Source: Fistularia commersonii
Taxonomy: Eukaryota > Chordata > Actinopteri > Syngnathiformes > Fistulariidae
Length of the DNA: 64,000 nucleotides
Assembly: GCA_037954325.1 (NCBI GenBank)
Contig: JBBMNZ010000018.1
Coordinates: forward strand, 12,724,501-12,788,500
Reading direction: 5' to 3'
The notes beneath the pieces are model-generated. The model saw only the letters and a list, made by a program, of their open reading frames with translations. It had not been told where the DNA came from and did not search any database. Position numbers and translations under genes: made by a program. Positions 10,395-22,500 of the stretch are shown in pieces (the first letter of the stretch is position 1; the number at the start of each line of letters is the position of its first letter).

Positions 10395-12735
10395 GACCAC
10401 TTGTTTTAAGACTTACAGTGGTGACGTGACTTTCTGGAAATGTGTCTGGGATTGTAAAAGTAACAGAAGGAACAAGGAAATACAATCTGTCCTGGAGGGA
10501 AACGGTGATTAAGGACGAAACCCGGTAGGATTTGAGGAAGCGTTTGATCGATGCTGATAAAAAGCGTCGTCTCAGAATGCAGCAACGGAAAGTATTGCTG
10601 ATGAGTGCGATTCCGTGCCTGAGATTGTTCGCTGGCGTTTGTTTAGTCAGGCCGGCTGCGGCGGCAATGCGCTATTTCCAACTTACTCACATATGAAGCA
10701 TGTCCGTGCAGACGTTGCAGAGAAAAGGAACAAACCTCCCTCCGTTTCACAGCTTTCAATCATTTTAATGGTTTAAACACACGAGCCGACGCGGGCAGGC
10801 ACGCCCAACACCCTTTGGCCGGTCATCTACTCGGTCCGGCCAAAAAATTGGGCTTAAATAATTGAGGCAAGCCAGACAGGTTGTTAAAACACAGCACTCC
10901 TCGCAAGAAGAGGAGCGAAAAAAAAATTCTCCGCAAGCGTGGCCTCACTTTGATTTTTCCGATTGATATACAGCTCTCTTCCCGGATACCAGAGCCGTAA
11001 ATCTAAGGTCCAGCGTCCTACAGCCTATGAATCATGACTGGGACAGCCGCTATTCGATCAGAATTCCCCTGACTGGAATCCATCTGGGACAAAAAAAAAA
11101 CACTCAACCGGGTTTTTACCGCAGCGATTTTTAAACTAGTATAAAGAATCGACTTATCTTTATCTTAATTCAGGAATAAAAATCCCACCCCCTGGACCTC
11201 ACCTGGTTTTTGCGCCCTCGGCACTTAAAGAATGTCGTCCGCTGGGATGAGCTTCGGGATAAATTCCTCTGAGATGATGGCAGAAAAGCGAGCGCTTCAC
11301 TCCCCCGCTGCGCTCTCAAAACACACCATCTATAATTAAAAGAAGATTTTGTTGCTGTGTTTGGTTTTTTTTTTTTTTGCGCCGTACCCCTGGTGTTGTT
11401 CTTCTTCTAACTAAGGTCATCCTCTGTAAACGGCCATGCCCGAAATGTCAGCGATGAAGAGAGGGGGAACGAGATGACGTGCAAAAGAGGAAGACGCAAA
11501 GTGGGAGGGAGGTGTGGTTCTGCACACGTGCATTAAGGAAATAGATCTCAGGGGAGGGGAGAGTACCAGACGGTAATGGAGCACAGTCATAACTCTAATA
11601 GTCCTTCAAATCGATTGTTTCATTGCCGCATGTGAAGCACATGAAGCAAAAGAAACCGTCGCTGCTGCTTTCTACATTACTTCCTCCAAAATATTTACAT
11701 TAAAAACATCTATACTGGGTGTAGATGCCAAATGAAGCAAGGCAAATATTTAACAAAAGCAAACAAACCTTTGAAGAAATGTTCGGATTCCTTCATTTCA
11801 CGGATATTTGTTCAAGTAATCCGCGAGTGTACGGAGGCAGAGCTTGTACTTCTGAACTTTACCTTCAAGATCCAACACCTGAAGTTAGTCAGTAACCGGG
11901 GTCGAAATCGAAGCTCCGCACTTTGCATTATAACGCCAAAAAAAATGAACTTGTAAATCGCCTGGGAGAGGAAATCAAGATAACATTGTACCAAGAAGTG
12001 CATGTAAACTTACTGACCTGCGATACGCCGGGCTTCCCTCGCGAGCACCGGATCCTCCAGACGGCGGCCTAGATTAATTTCCTTGAAGTGTTTTTTTTTC
12101 CACCATCTGAGGCCGACCTTCCCGTCCGTGGGCGTGCACGGCCCGGGACTACCTTTGAGTTTGTGCACCCATCCGTTCCACCGTCTCTTTAGTCTTCGCC
12201 ATTTCTTTTTTCTGTTCTTCAAATGAAAGTGACTGATGAGGAACGCGGACGAGAAGGCGCGGCGATCGCTCGATAAAAACCACATAACACCTCAGACAAA
12301 CTGTGTGATATAACATCTCTTTTCTTTTTAATCTTCACCCCGCAAACCAAAATAAACTGCGAAAATGTCCCTATTTCGCCTCAAAAGACACCTAGTCATT
12401 TTTTTACTTGAAAAGAAATAATAAGGCAATAATTACATGACGTTGAAAAGTGTTCTATGTTGTTTGTTTTGCGATGAGAAGCTGCAACCCGGGCTGACAC
12501 CCTCTTCAGCACACAACCAATTCAAGGTCGATCCTTTGCAGCGCCGTTCGGTAATCAGATCGCAATGACGCCTAAATTCGATCGGAAATTGGCAATTCTG
12601 CATTTCCGTGCACGGGCACATTTCTGTCTGCATGCCGAGTCCGCTGGGACGTCTCGGGCGGCAAATGATAATCTGAAGTTCCTCTTGGGTTGAAAGTAAC
12701 TGAATGCAACTTTTAACCAAAATATTACTCTAAAG

Positions 12736-13185
12736 CAGGGGTGGGCAAACTCCGGCCCGCGGGCCACATCCGGCCCGTTGGTCTTTTTAATCCAGCCCGC
12801 CAAAGATCGATACAGAATTCATACTTGATGTGAATGACTGACTGATTGGATCAATGAATGTGGGAGCTCAAACAGGAGATTATTTCATTTTTGGAGCTAC
12901 TTGAGAATTTTCCTGTGCTGAATGACACAGATTAGCTTTGTGATTTAGCCTTTACTATACACCATAAATAAGCTGGAAGTGAAGCTACAATGGAAAAAAC
13001 GATTTATGCATGAAATGCATGCAAACGTCAGAGCCTTCAAAACCAAGCTGGTTTTATTGTCAAAGCAAATGTCGGACGGGTCTGAAATGTACTGTCAACA
13101 AATGTTTTTTTTTTTTTTTTATATGTATCGTATCTTTTGGTGACCCGGCCCGTCTATCAAATCTTTAAGTCAATGCGGCCCCTGA
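12736..13185. mobile_element. hAT-type non-autonomous element, truncated at one end
   Basis: Begins CAGGGGTGGGCAAACTCCGG followed by CCCGCGGGCCACATCCGGCC, the terminal signature of a vertebrate hAT family. GTGACCCGGCCCGTC and GCGGCCCCTGAGCC near 13140-13185 are the matching subterminal motifs of the other end. The expected terminal CCACCCCTG is missing. No transposase is present. Confidence 0.65.
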
Positions 13186-13879
13186 GCCAAAACGCTGTCA
13201 CTCCAAATCAGCTGCATTATTTACAGAGCGTCGTTCCCACCTTTAACCGAAACATCTCATTGTGAAACTGATGGAGTCCCGTGTTTTGTTTTGTTTTTTT
13301 TGAGAATTCTGTTTGCCTGGTCGGTGTTAGCTGCTTGGAAGGAAGATGCTGGATCCTGACTGGCTCCCCACACCTGCCACCAGGATGTATTCATTTGGAG
13401 ACCTCCTTAGATCGACAAGGAACGCCAGCTGGATCAAGGCTGGTGCGACCATCACCGCCGCCGCCATCTTTCGTCGTTCCCCAACCGGCTCTGCAGTGTT
13501 TGGGTGATTCATTGGAAGGTCAAAACCCCATCTCCTCTGTAAATGCTTCACCTCCACGTCTTTGCTTTCGGTTCCTCCAAAGACTTATAGATGTTTTCCC
13601 TTCAAATAATGAGCCGTTGACCGTCTTTGCTGCAAAGGTGAAGCCCAATCTGAGGAAAAGCTACGAAAGACGGGGACCGGAACCCGACGTCTCATCAGTT
13701 TGCACAAGAAGATTGTAAAAGATCACAAGGTCACAAAGACCAAAGGTCAATGAGGCCCCAAATAAGGCCCATCGTGTCTCGTGATGATAATTATCTCAAC
13801 TAAAAATGTTTTTCTGATTTCATGCTGAAACATCGGGATGAGTTCACGCACAATGTTCGCCAAAAAAACCTGCAAAACC

Positions 13880-14115
13880 AGTACAGCGGTACTCGCTACT
13901 TCGCAGATCGGCTTTCGCGCCCTCGCAACTTGGTGGATTGTTTTTTGTAATTCAGTTCTCCCGATTTACCGTTCTTTAGCGTTTTTCTTTGCAGTATTTT
14001 GCGGAATATTTTTTTACGTAATGAAATAGCCATATTCTAGAGAAAATAACAGTAAAATGAAACCAAAATTTATTTTATAAAATAAATAAACGAGATCTCC
14101 TTTGCTGGCACGCGC
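13880..14115 (+). mobile_element. Tigger/pogo-like element end
   Basis: GGCTTTCGCGCCCTCGCAAC, TTTTTTGTAATTCAGTTCTC and TTTGCAGTATTTTGCGG occur in order. The same ordered phrases occur on the minus strand at 39560-39725, so this is a dispersed terminal repeat. Assignment to Tigger/pogo rests on motif memory. Confidence 0.5.
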
Positions 14116-14117
14116 TC

Positions 14118-14360
14118 TTGGAGGAGATGGGATTCCCCGACATGACTCAAGATAGACTTTCAGACAAGGACCTCACCGAATATGATGAAGTCTTCCGGCA
14201 AGGAAGAGGAAGAGAAGTGCAAGAAGAAGAAGAGGAAATCGAAGATGTCGATCTCACGCTCGAACTACTCGCAGCTATGACAAACACCCCAAAATTTATC
14301 GCGAGATTGGGACGACGATATGGTTCAATCGGTCCAATTTGTAACTTGACAGGCGGTTGA
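14118..14360 (+). CDS. short acidic open frame, unrecognised
   Basis: An 80-codon frame starts MEEMGFPDMTQDRLSDKDLT, contains a Glu-rich block at residues 35-43, and ends with a basic RLGRRYG motif. It directly follows the Tigger-like end at 13880-14115, so it could be a fragment of that element's transposase tail. I do not recognise the protein and see no splice sites, so it may be non-coding. Confidence 0.25.
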   Translation: MEEMGFPDMTQDRLSDKDLTEYDEVFRQGRGREVQEEEEEIEDVDLTLELLAAMTNTPKFIARLGRRYGSIGPICNLTGG

Positions 14361-16369
14361 TAAAACCATTTTCAAGGAAAAAAAGTAAAGCAAGTGTGCT
14401 TTGGGAGGTTCAAGGTTGAATGAGGTTTGTTGAGGATTGATATATCTATAAATACCGTCTCTACTTTGCGGAAATTCCCTTTTCGCAGGTGGGGGGGTTG
14501 GAATATAACACCCACGAAAAGTGAGAGCACACTTTACTCTTAAGTCTACCGGGTGTGCGTCGTCTACTAAATATACACCCAGACAATTGCGCAATTCTGT
14601 CTCCATGACTAATTTTCTGCTTAAAAAAAATAGCTGTCTTTTCTGGGAAACTACCCCCTTTCATATTTCAGCTCCATCTGCTCGGCCTAACCCGTTCCCT
14701 CCCTCGTTTTAAAAGCGACTGACTACTGGTGACGTTTGATGAAGTCGTCAAAACGTCAACGCAGGGGAGAATCTCTCACCATCGCGTCCGGTAAGATAAC
14801 ACGTGCGGGGCTCCGTTTCTCCGACAGAAGGTCTGAAAACGAATCGGGGGTCGTGCCGAATCCGCCGGCACTTGAGAAATAAAAGAAGACCGAAAGAGAG
14901 AAACGGGAGTGCCATTTGATACTTGGCGATGTCGATGAATGCAGTGTAGGAGGGACAAGAGTGCATTTTCACCCGAGTAGCCGCCTGAAGTGCACTCATG
15001 GCCCGATGGAAAACAATCCAATCTCTTCGCCTCTATAGACACAGGGGCCGACTGAGTGCCCGCACTATTTAGACCGATGAAAAATTGTCCTTTAAGCCTT
15101 TCTGCTTGTGCTCTAACATGCCCGACTAAATCTCACCTATGGCCGCTGCTTTGGGGAGTGTTGAAGATCCAACTATAACAAGCAGGAATAATGTATTCAC
15201 CTTGTATCAGATTGAATTAAGTCTGTGAAACCATGAATACATTGGGGTCTGGATGCGAAGGCGAGGGTGGACGTTCGGTCTTCTGCTATTTAAACCGTGG
15301 CAAGAATGATCCGCCATCATATATTCCTGAGTGTTTGTTTTTAACCTTCTCATCATTCCCTCGAGGGGGTGTTGAAATCGCCGCCGTTCGCCGATTAACT
15401 CGGCGCACGTCGATCGGATGATGAAAACGCAGGAGACAAATACAGGTGCTCTACCAAAAAGTCTGTACTTTCAGACGTATCCCACTTTGTTTTTGCACGT
15501 TTTTGTGCTACATCAACATCAGGTTACATGCGTACAATATACTATCGCTACAGCATATCTTGGATGTCTAGCTAGGTCTCTCTCTGCCTGAAGGTCAAAA
15601 GTCAACACGTTCTTCTCAAAAATTTTTGTTTCACCAAAGTCCTAGTCCTCGCATCGTTGAGAAAAATCCATCAATATCACCCTCATCGACAACCTGTGGG
15701 TTTTACGTTACGTTGGAGATTAAATCTCGCTGCGCTCTGGGAGCGGCTGAATGAGCGCAAAAGTAACAACAGTCCGAAATTTCGGCGCCTCGATTGAAAG
15801 AGTTGAACGTCGATCGAAACGGGCGAGGATGGAGAATTTTAGCATTCGTGAAAGGAAACGGGTCTTCGGGATTCAAATCGGTGAAATCGGGTCGCTTCAA
15901 ATTCATCCTCGTACACTGGAAACGGTCCCCGCAGAGGAAGTCCTGTGTGTTAAAAACACTCCTTCACTGAAAAGGGACTGAAATGTTCTCCGTAAAACGT
16001 ATTTATCCGAATCGAATGACTTTTTTGCGTGTTTTTTTTTTTTAAATGCACAAGCGCAAACGCTTATCCCTGTGAAAAAAAGCTTTTATCCCCGCCTTCT
16101 CTTGAAAGCCCTCGGAAGCTGTCTTTCAATTCCTCATGACATGTTGTGATTTAAAAGTTCACCGTCGGTATGCGCTTCCGCAGACCGTCGCCGACAAACC
16201 GAAAAAGGCCGACGATCACGTGGCGTTCAGATGACGGGCCGGGGGGGGGGGGGGAGTCCAAACCGCTTTATGAGAACTTCGACGTCCCTTTCGAGTTTTT
16301 CAATCAGCTGACCCCGAACTCCCGCTTCCTGTTCCTCGACCTCCTCCTGCAGGGGCGTGTATTCTGCGG
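14361..16369. other. 3' flank of prkd2, no second gene seen
   Basis: No coding region is recognised. The part nearest 16369 should include the prkd2 3'UTR, but no clear polyadenylation hexamer stands out close to the stop. A 16-base run of G lies at 16237-16253, giving a C-run in the transcript sense, about 120 bases past the stop. Confidence 0.4.
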
Positions 16370-16591
16370 TCAAAGGATGCTGACCCTTTCGGTGAGGCCT
16401 TGCACGTCCGCGTCGTCTCCGCCTTCGTCGTCGGAGGCCGGCGCGGCGGGCGGCGGCACGAGGTGAGCCGGGTAAGGCAGAGTGTATTCGCGGGCGAACA
16501 TCTGCCAGCGGCTGTCGTCGCTCTCGTGGGTGATGTAGCGTTCGCCGAGTTTAGTCTCCAGCTCCCGCAAGTCCAGCCACGTCTGGTAGTC
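16370..16591 (-). CDS. prkd2: prkd2 exon 19: C-terminal tail and stop
   Basis: Residues 864-936, starting DYQTWLDLRELE after the acceptor ATATCAG, then GERYITHESDD and a Pro/Asp-rich variable region, ending RVSIL and TGA at 16370-16372. The end matches the PDZ-binding terminus of PKD1/PKD2 kinases. Confidence 0.95.
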   Translation of the reverse strand, partial: DYQTWLDLRELETKLGERYITHESDDSRWQMFAREYTLPYPAHLVPPPAAPASDDEGGDDADVQGLTERVSIL

Positions 16592-19500
16592 CTGATATTT
16601 AAGACACGGGGACATTGTTTCAGTTTCAAGAGCGCTGAAACGAGATCGGCGCTCAAGTATTTTTTTCGTTTATCGCGGGCGCCCGGTCGGAAGACCTTGA
16701 ACGACCCCTGCGTTCTTTCTGGCCCGAAGCTTTCTGGCGCCATCCCCGTCCAGGCCGGGCTTGGCTCTAGACGCGCCCGATGCGGGTAGAAAGTGCAGAT
16801 AAATGAAGCCAAATGATATTTGTCCCGTCCTCTGCACAGACGACCCGAAGCGAACGTCCTCGGTTATTTTCCGGTACTTAGAAACCGCCGGTCACTAAAA
16901 GCTCCCCCCCGTCGCTGCTGTGAATCTGAATCGTTATTAATGTCGCCACAATCTCACAGCCCTTTTTCCTTTGTGCATCAAACTCCTCGACGTGAGATCA
17001 CTCAGAAAACATTCTTTTGCGGCCGAGGAGAACGGCGCCTCGGGCCGGGGGGGGGGGGGGGGGGGGGGAGGTGCGGCGGCGCCGTTTTATGAGAACGGAT
17101 TCGAATAGTCACCCCGTTTGACCCAAACGGAGCGTCATCCCTTTTTTTTTTTTTTTACCTCTGGTGCTTTTTCCTAGAAGCGCCGCACACATCAGTGCAC
17201 AGACAAACAGAACCATACCATTTCATCAATAGGATGCACTGTGCAATATTCAGAACTGTGCAATATTTCATTTCATAACAGCTACACTACAATTTTTCCT
17301 TTTTTCATACTATTGTGCACTCCTTACCTCACTTGTTACTAAGACACTTATAGTTTTATCACTTGTTTACTAAGATACTTTATAGTTTCACTGAGACACC
17401 TTATAGTTTATAGTTTATTTTATTTCTAATTCTGCCTTTTCTTTTTATTATTTATTACTGTTATATTTTCTGTAACTCTGGCACAACGATTTCCTTCGGG
17501 ATTAATAAAGTTGTTCTTATCTTATCTTATCATTGTATAGATAATGAAATACAATAAAAAAAAGTCAAAATCGATAAGTGACTCCTTCTTACCGTCGTGA
17601 AGCCAAATAGACCGAGTCTCATTTTATACGATTTTTCCGTCCCAAACAGCAATTTTGCCGAAGCACTTCTTGACTCGTTCAACCTGTCAAGCGCGCTAAC
17701 AGGGCTCACTGAAAAAAACTATGCTATCCCATAATAATAGCTACAGTTTGTACTCCTAATAGGCCTGTCATGTTTCTGCACTTTTCATATCGCTTACAGA
17801 CGCTCAATATCCCTTTGCCTGCATTGAGCGGTGTGTTGTGTTCTCCCTGGATGGATCCATCTGCTGCTATTTCTCGTCCGGGGAGGCGATGCCCGTAAAA
17901 ACCCTTTTTCTCCCTCGCTATCAAATCACAAAAGCGTCATTTTTATAGGACTTGAGGGGAAGCGAAAGGCCTCCAGAGACCCCGCCGACCCGAACCAAGG
18001 CAACCCGCGCTGGAGAGTAATAATAAAAATAAAAGAAAAAAACAAATAACCCAAAGAGTCCCCTTCAATATCTGCTGTCAAGACCGTTCAATGATTTTAA
18101 AAGTGTGTCTTTTCATTTTTTTTCCCCTTTCTCTCAAGATAAAATTGAACTACCGAAAACCCCGGTGGACACAAGTGGACATCTCCAGGGAGACGCCCGC
18201 GCTGCGAGCAAACCTCGGTTTCAGAAAACTTAAATCTTATGTACAATAGACACAAATAAAGATTACAGGGACGGAATTTCACCATCACCACAATTCTACC
18301 TTAAAACGCAATCATCTGTGGAGTTTCTCAGTCGTCCGAATGCTTGTCGAAATTTTGTTTTGGCGACTTAGACTTAAACGTTTCAACCCTTTCGGGATAA
18401 AACGTCTTCAGGGCTTCTTCAGTTCCGAAGAACTTAGAATCCAATCCTTTTCCTCGCGCTTCTCGGGTTAAACTTGCGCGCACCGTAATTTGTTTCGCGA
18501 CGACTCATTCGCGGTTTTATTGGTAAATATATCACATAAAGCCCTTTTTATTAAATGCGATCCATCTTGTGCCTGGACCGAGAAGAGACGCCGCCCCTTG
18601 TCGTCGACGCCACGATCGCTCGAGACCGTTTATAATTATAAGTGAACCGAGGGTTAGTTTGGAGGAGCCGCGGCCTCTCACGTCGCTTTTCGTCGTGCAT
18701 GTTCGTGGGTGCGTGCGCGGTGCGCTACCTGTAGATAGGAATGGCTGAGACTCTTGTCCACGCTGAAGCGCTTCCTCATCTTCACTTGCAGGAGGTTGTT
18801 GATCAGGTCGATGGCTGGAAACAAAGCACGACGTGGACGTGTTCCAGGAAAGAAAAAAAAACAACACCGGTGAGACATTTTTCAGGGATTTAAGTGGGGT
18901 TCGTTTTCTAAAAGCCGTCGGTTGTGCTTTACCATCACTGGAAATCTGTTTCCAAGGGTTGGGGGGATACATGAAGGCTGCGTTGTGTATCTGGTCGTTG
19001 ATGTCTTCGTCTTCATTAAAGGGGAACGTCCCGCTGAGGCTGACGTACATGATGACCCCGACCGACCACATGTCCAAAGAACGGTTGTAGCCCTGGTTCA
19101 GGAGAACCTCCGGCGCCAGGTAGGCCGGCGTGCCGACCACCGAGCGGCGGAAAGACTTTTCGCCGATGATTCGGGCAAAGCCGAAATCGCACAGCTTCAC
19201 CTGAGATCCGGTGACAGGGAGAATAACGTGAAACCGGAGGCTTCGCGTCGGCGAGTTAAGACGCAGACGCCTCATCGGGTACCTGGGGGAAGGGATCCGC
19301 CGAGGCCAGCAGAACGTTCTCAGGTTTCAGATCGCAATGGACGATGTTCTTAAAGTGCAGATGTCGTAGTGCTGCAAGAATCTGTTGTGCAGAAACACGG
19401 CATACGATCGTATGAAAACATCACGTGAAGCGGTTGGTAGAAGAACCACAGAAACGACGTGGGACATCATTGCGGTTAAGACAGCAGGTGCATCAGTAAC

Positions 19501-22500
19501 TGTTATGACTGAAATACACACACACACACACACCTGGGTGATGAGGAACTTTGTGAGCCTCTCGGGCAGTCGGCCTTTCTCGCTGGAGAGGATCATCTCC
19601 AGCATGTCGCCGTGGAGCTTCTCCATCACAACGAACACTTTCTCCGGCGTCTCGAACATACACTCCAGATTGACGATACCCAAGTGTCGTAAACTCTGAT
19701 CGGCCGGGGGAGAGAAAGTTGTGAATTTCACGTAAAAGCAGGCAGAGATCGACTTCAAGAGATGAAATTGGACGATCTATAAGAGTGACGTACAGAAACA
19801 ACAGTGACGCTAAGCGTTACGTGAACTTCAGTTGAACAGACAGGCCAGGAGACTAAACCCAACAGTTTGTCAAAGAGGAAACGTTCAGCACGGTTGTGAC
19901 GGAGCGGTAAAGCGGTGTCGCCATCTACTGGAGAAGCGTCGCTCTGCATCAAACGCAGGTCGCAATCGCACAAAAACCCGACAGCATAGATAGAGGAGCT
20001 TGATTTTTCCACGTCGGAGCAATTAGAATAAAACAATGATGACGACTTACAAGACATCCAACTCCAAAATTATTTACAATTAAGTCGTGGCCGAAACATC
20101 TCGTCAGTGAGTCAAAGGAGGATTTCATTGTTAGTTAACACGCGTCAACAACATATTGACAACTTAACATTTTAAACTTTCAATGTTTTCACTCCCTCGT
20201 GCATTAAATAGACTTTTATGTACAATGAAGCAATCAAGAAGCAATGAAAGCTCTTCGCTTTAAGTTGCATTGTGATATAAATACAACAGCAAACTGCACA
20301 GATCCATTCTAAGGGATGAATACCAAATAGTCTAATGGTATTTTTTTTTTGCTCTAGATACAGTCAAATACACGCACAGGCATTTGGAAATGAATAAATC
20401 AATTGACATTTTAAATAAATATTCTACAGGAGAGCAACCTGACCAGCCCTGAGGGGTTTTATTGGCTCCTCCAGCAAATTCCTTCTACTTTTTCCATTTT
20501 TGTTACACTTCTGTAAAGAAAAAAAAGAAAAAACCCAAACAAAAACACGCCTGTGGTTTATTTTACTTTTTTTGAATTGTGGTCATTATGATTATTTTCC
20601 TCTATTTTTTTGTGCGAATGAACAAAATGTTTAAGGATACATAGTCTTGATTAATCCCCAAATGTTAACGCAATTTATATGTTAAAATGAGAGTAACAAA
20701 GAATCACTGTACATATTGAAAAACAAATATAAAGTTATTATTAAATAATCACTAAGCTTTGTATCAAATATAGGCAACGACGCGTATAGAAATACACACA
20801 AACAAATGGACAATGGCCCTATATTTTGTGACGTTTTTCGTTGCTCATTTTTTCCCTCCAGCTGAAAAAATAGCTCGATAAATCAAAAATTGCTCGGGTC
20901 AGACAGACAAGCTTCAGCTCCTGGGAAGTAAATATTCAAAGAACTTTCCTTCAACAGCAAATATTTCCAGGGGCCGTGGCGGCACTGGCGCCAAATTCAT
21001 TTTCCTGCGTGAGCCACACCGGCGACCCAGATCCCATCTGCAAGCCGTGGATCTTCAGCGTACCTGCAGGATGGCCACCTCGTTCCTCAGCTGGCTCTCC
21101 TGTTTGGTGGGGAATCGGAGTTTGTCGATCACTTTGACGGCTACGTCTCGTCCAGTTTTACGATGCTTCCCTGATGGGAAAAACAAATTCAAAAAACACA
21201 TGTATGTAGATTGTTGTGAGCCATGTTGTTAGTTTATGCGTTCACGACCTCGTACCTCCGTACACGACTCCAAACTGCCCGGATCCCAGAACTTCATCCG
21301 CAAAAATCTGGTACACCGTTCCGATGTCCTGCGGGAAATCGGCGAAATATTCATTTGGCGTAATCCCTCCCCCACACACGTTAAAACTCTGCTGATCTTC
21401 CCTCTTCGAGGGGATTCAGTTGTCATTTCCAAAAACTTAATTCACGCTTTGTAAATTGGATTATGTAGAAAAACTTCATACCACGTTCTCTTGGATTTGA
21501 CTGTTGGACACAGAAATGCTAACAGAGGCTTGTCCTGAAAAACAGAGCAGGGATATAAAGCTCTTAATTGCGCGTCAGGAAATACTTGTCAACTAGTATT
21601 ATGTTCTGTCGCGCAGTAAAAACACCAAAAAAGGGGAGACGTCTGCTCCTGAGAAAACAACCGCGTGGCGACGCCGGCCGGGTGGAAAAGCTCGCTCCTT
21701 ATTTCCACGTTTCTCCACCTACTGTGAGTGGCGTTGCCTTCGGCCGGCGGCGCGTCCTGGAAAATGACCGGCATGAGGGCCTGGCGGATGGCGCTCTCCC
21801 ACGCTTTGGCCACCTCGCGCCCGATGCCGCTGTTGGGCGCCACTTGACTCGGGGAGGGCGGGGTCCCCGGGGGGCCCTGGGGGTTGCCGGGCGACGGGGG
21901 CGGAGGGGTGTTGGGGTCCTCCCCGACGAAGTAGCACATGGCGCCCGTGATGAGCTCAAAGCAGTGAGGGTTGGTGCCGGAGGGGACGAACGAAAAGTTG
22001 CCGGCGGGTCGCACCTCTAGGATTTCGGATAGAGGAATTTCCTGCGGGACGAATCGGCGACGGGACACTGAGTAGAACTCCAGCATCGACGCGCGAGAGC
22101 ACGAAGCTAAATGCTGTGGATTGAATTTACCTTGTAGTATTTGTTGGAAGTGTTGTTTTGGAAAAGGATGATGCACTTACAGTCCAAGCGCCAGTAGTGC
22201 CTCTTTCTCTGTTGGGTATTAAATTGGGATTGGAGGGGCGGGAGGAGAGGGAGGACAGAGGGATCGGGGTAATGTTCATTGGTCAACGCGGGGGCCGTTT
22301 TTTTGAAGTCGACGTCCGGAGCGAGACGGGAACGACCGGACGGGAAAGCGGGCTGAGCTGCAGCGCGAGCTGCAAAGACAGGAGGGGCGGAGGAAGAAGG
22401 AAGCGAAAGGCGAGACAAGCAAAGTGTTAGTGCAGCCGCGGACGAGCCAGGTCGAGACGAGAGAGGCCGAACGTTGGAAGGTTTGCGCGAAAGAAACACG

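Larger units (their letters stand above)
9656..12735. other. intergenic, mostly featureless
   Basis: Apart from the two tandem repeats listed separately, I see only AT-rich sequence with short A and T runs. No open frame shows domain resemblance. Confidence 0.4.
16592..18728 (-). other. prkd2: prkd2 intron 18 with retroelement remnants
   Basis: A 2.1-kb intron. It carries an L2-type tail at 17195-17533, a G-run at 17047-17068, and a Penelope-like motif at 18340-18435. Confidence 0.85.

Noticed and set aside
14730..14765. Hammerhead-ribozyme-like TTTGATGAAG flanked by TGACGTTT/AAACGTCA
   Set aside because: The inverted arms are real, but the core lacks the required CTGATGA and GAAA residues, so a functional hammerhead is not supported.
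16300..16812. 170-codon minus frame and 129-codon plus frame over prkd2 exon 19
   Set aside because: They overlap the real terminal exon in other frames and have no domain resemblance.
21711..21721. Alternative donor AG/GTGGAG for prkd2 exon 11
   Set aside because: It leaves two bases and shifts the frame into exon 12; GTAGGT four bases earlier gives the conserved RQASVSIS junction.
21699..22020. Long overlapping frames opposite and beside prkd2 exon 11
   Set aside because: Shadow frames created by the GC-rich coding exon; only the frame matching the PH domain is conserved.
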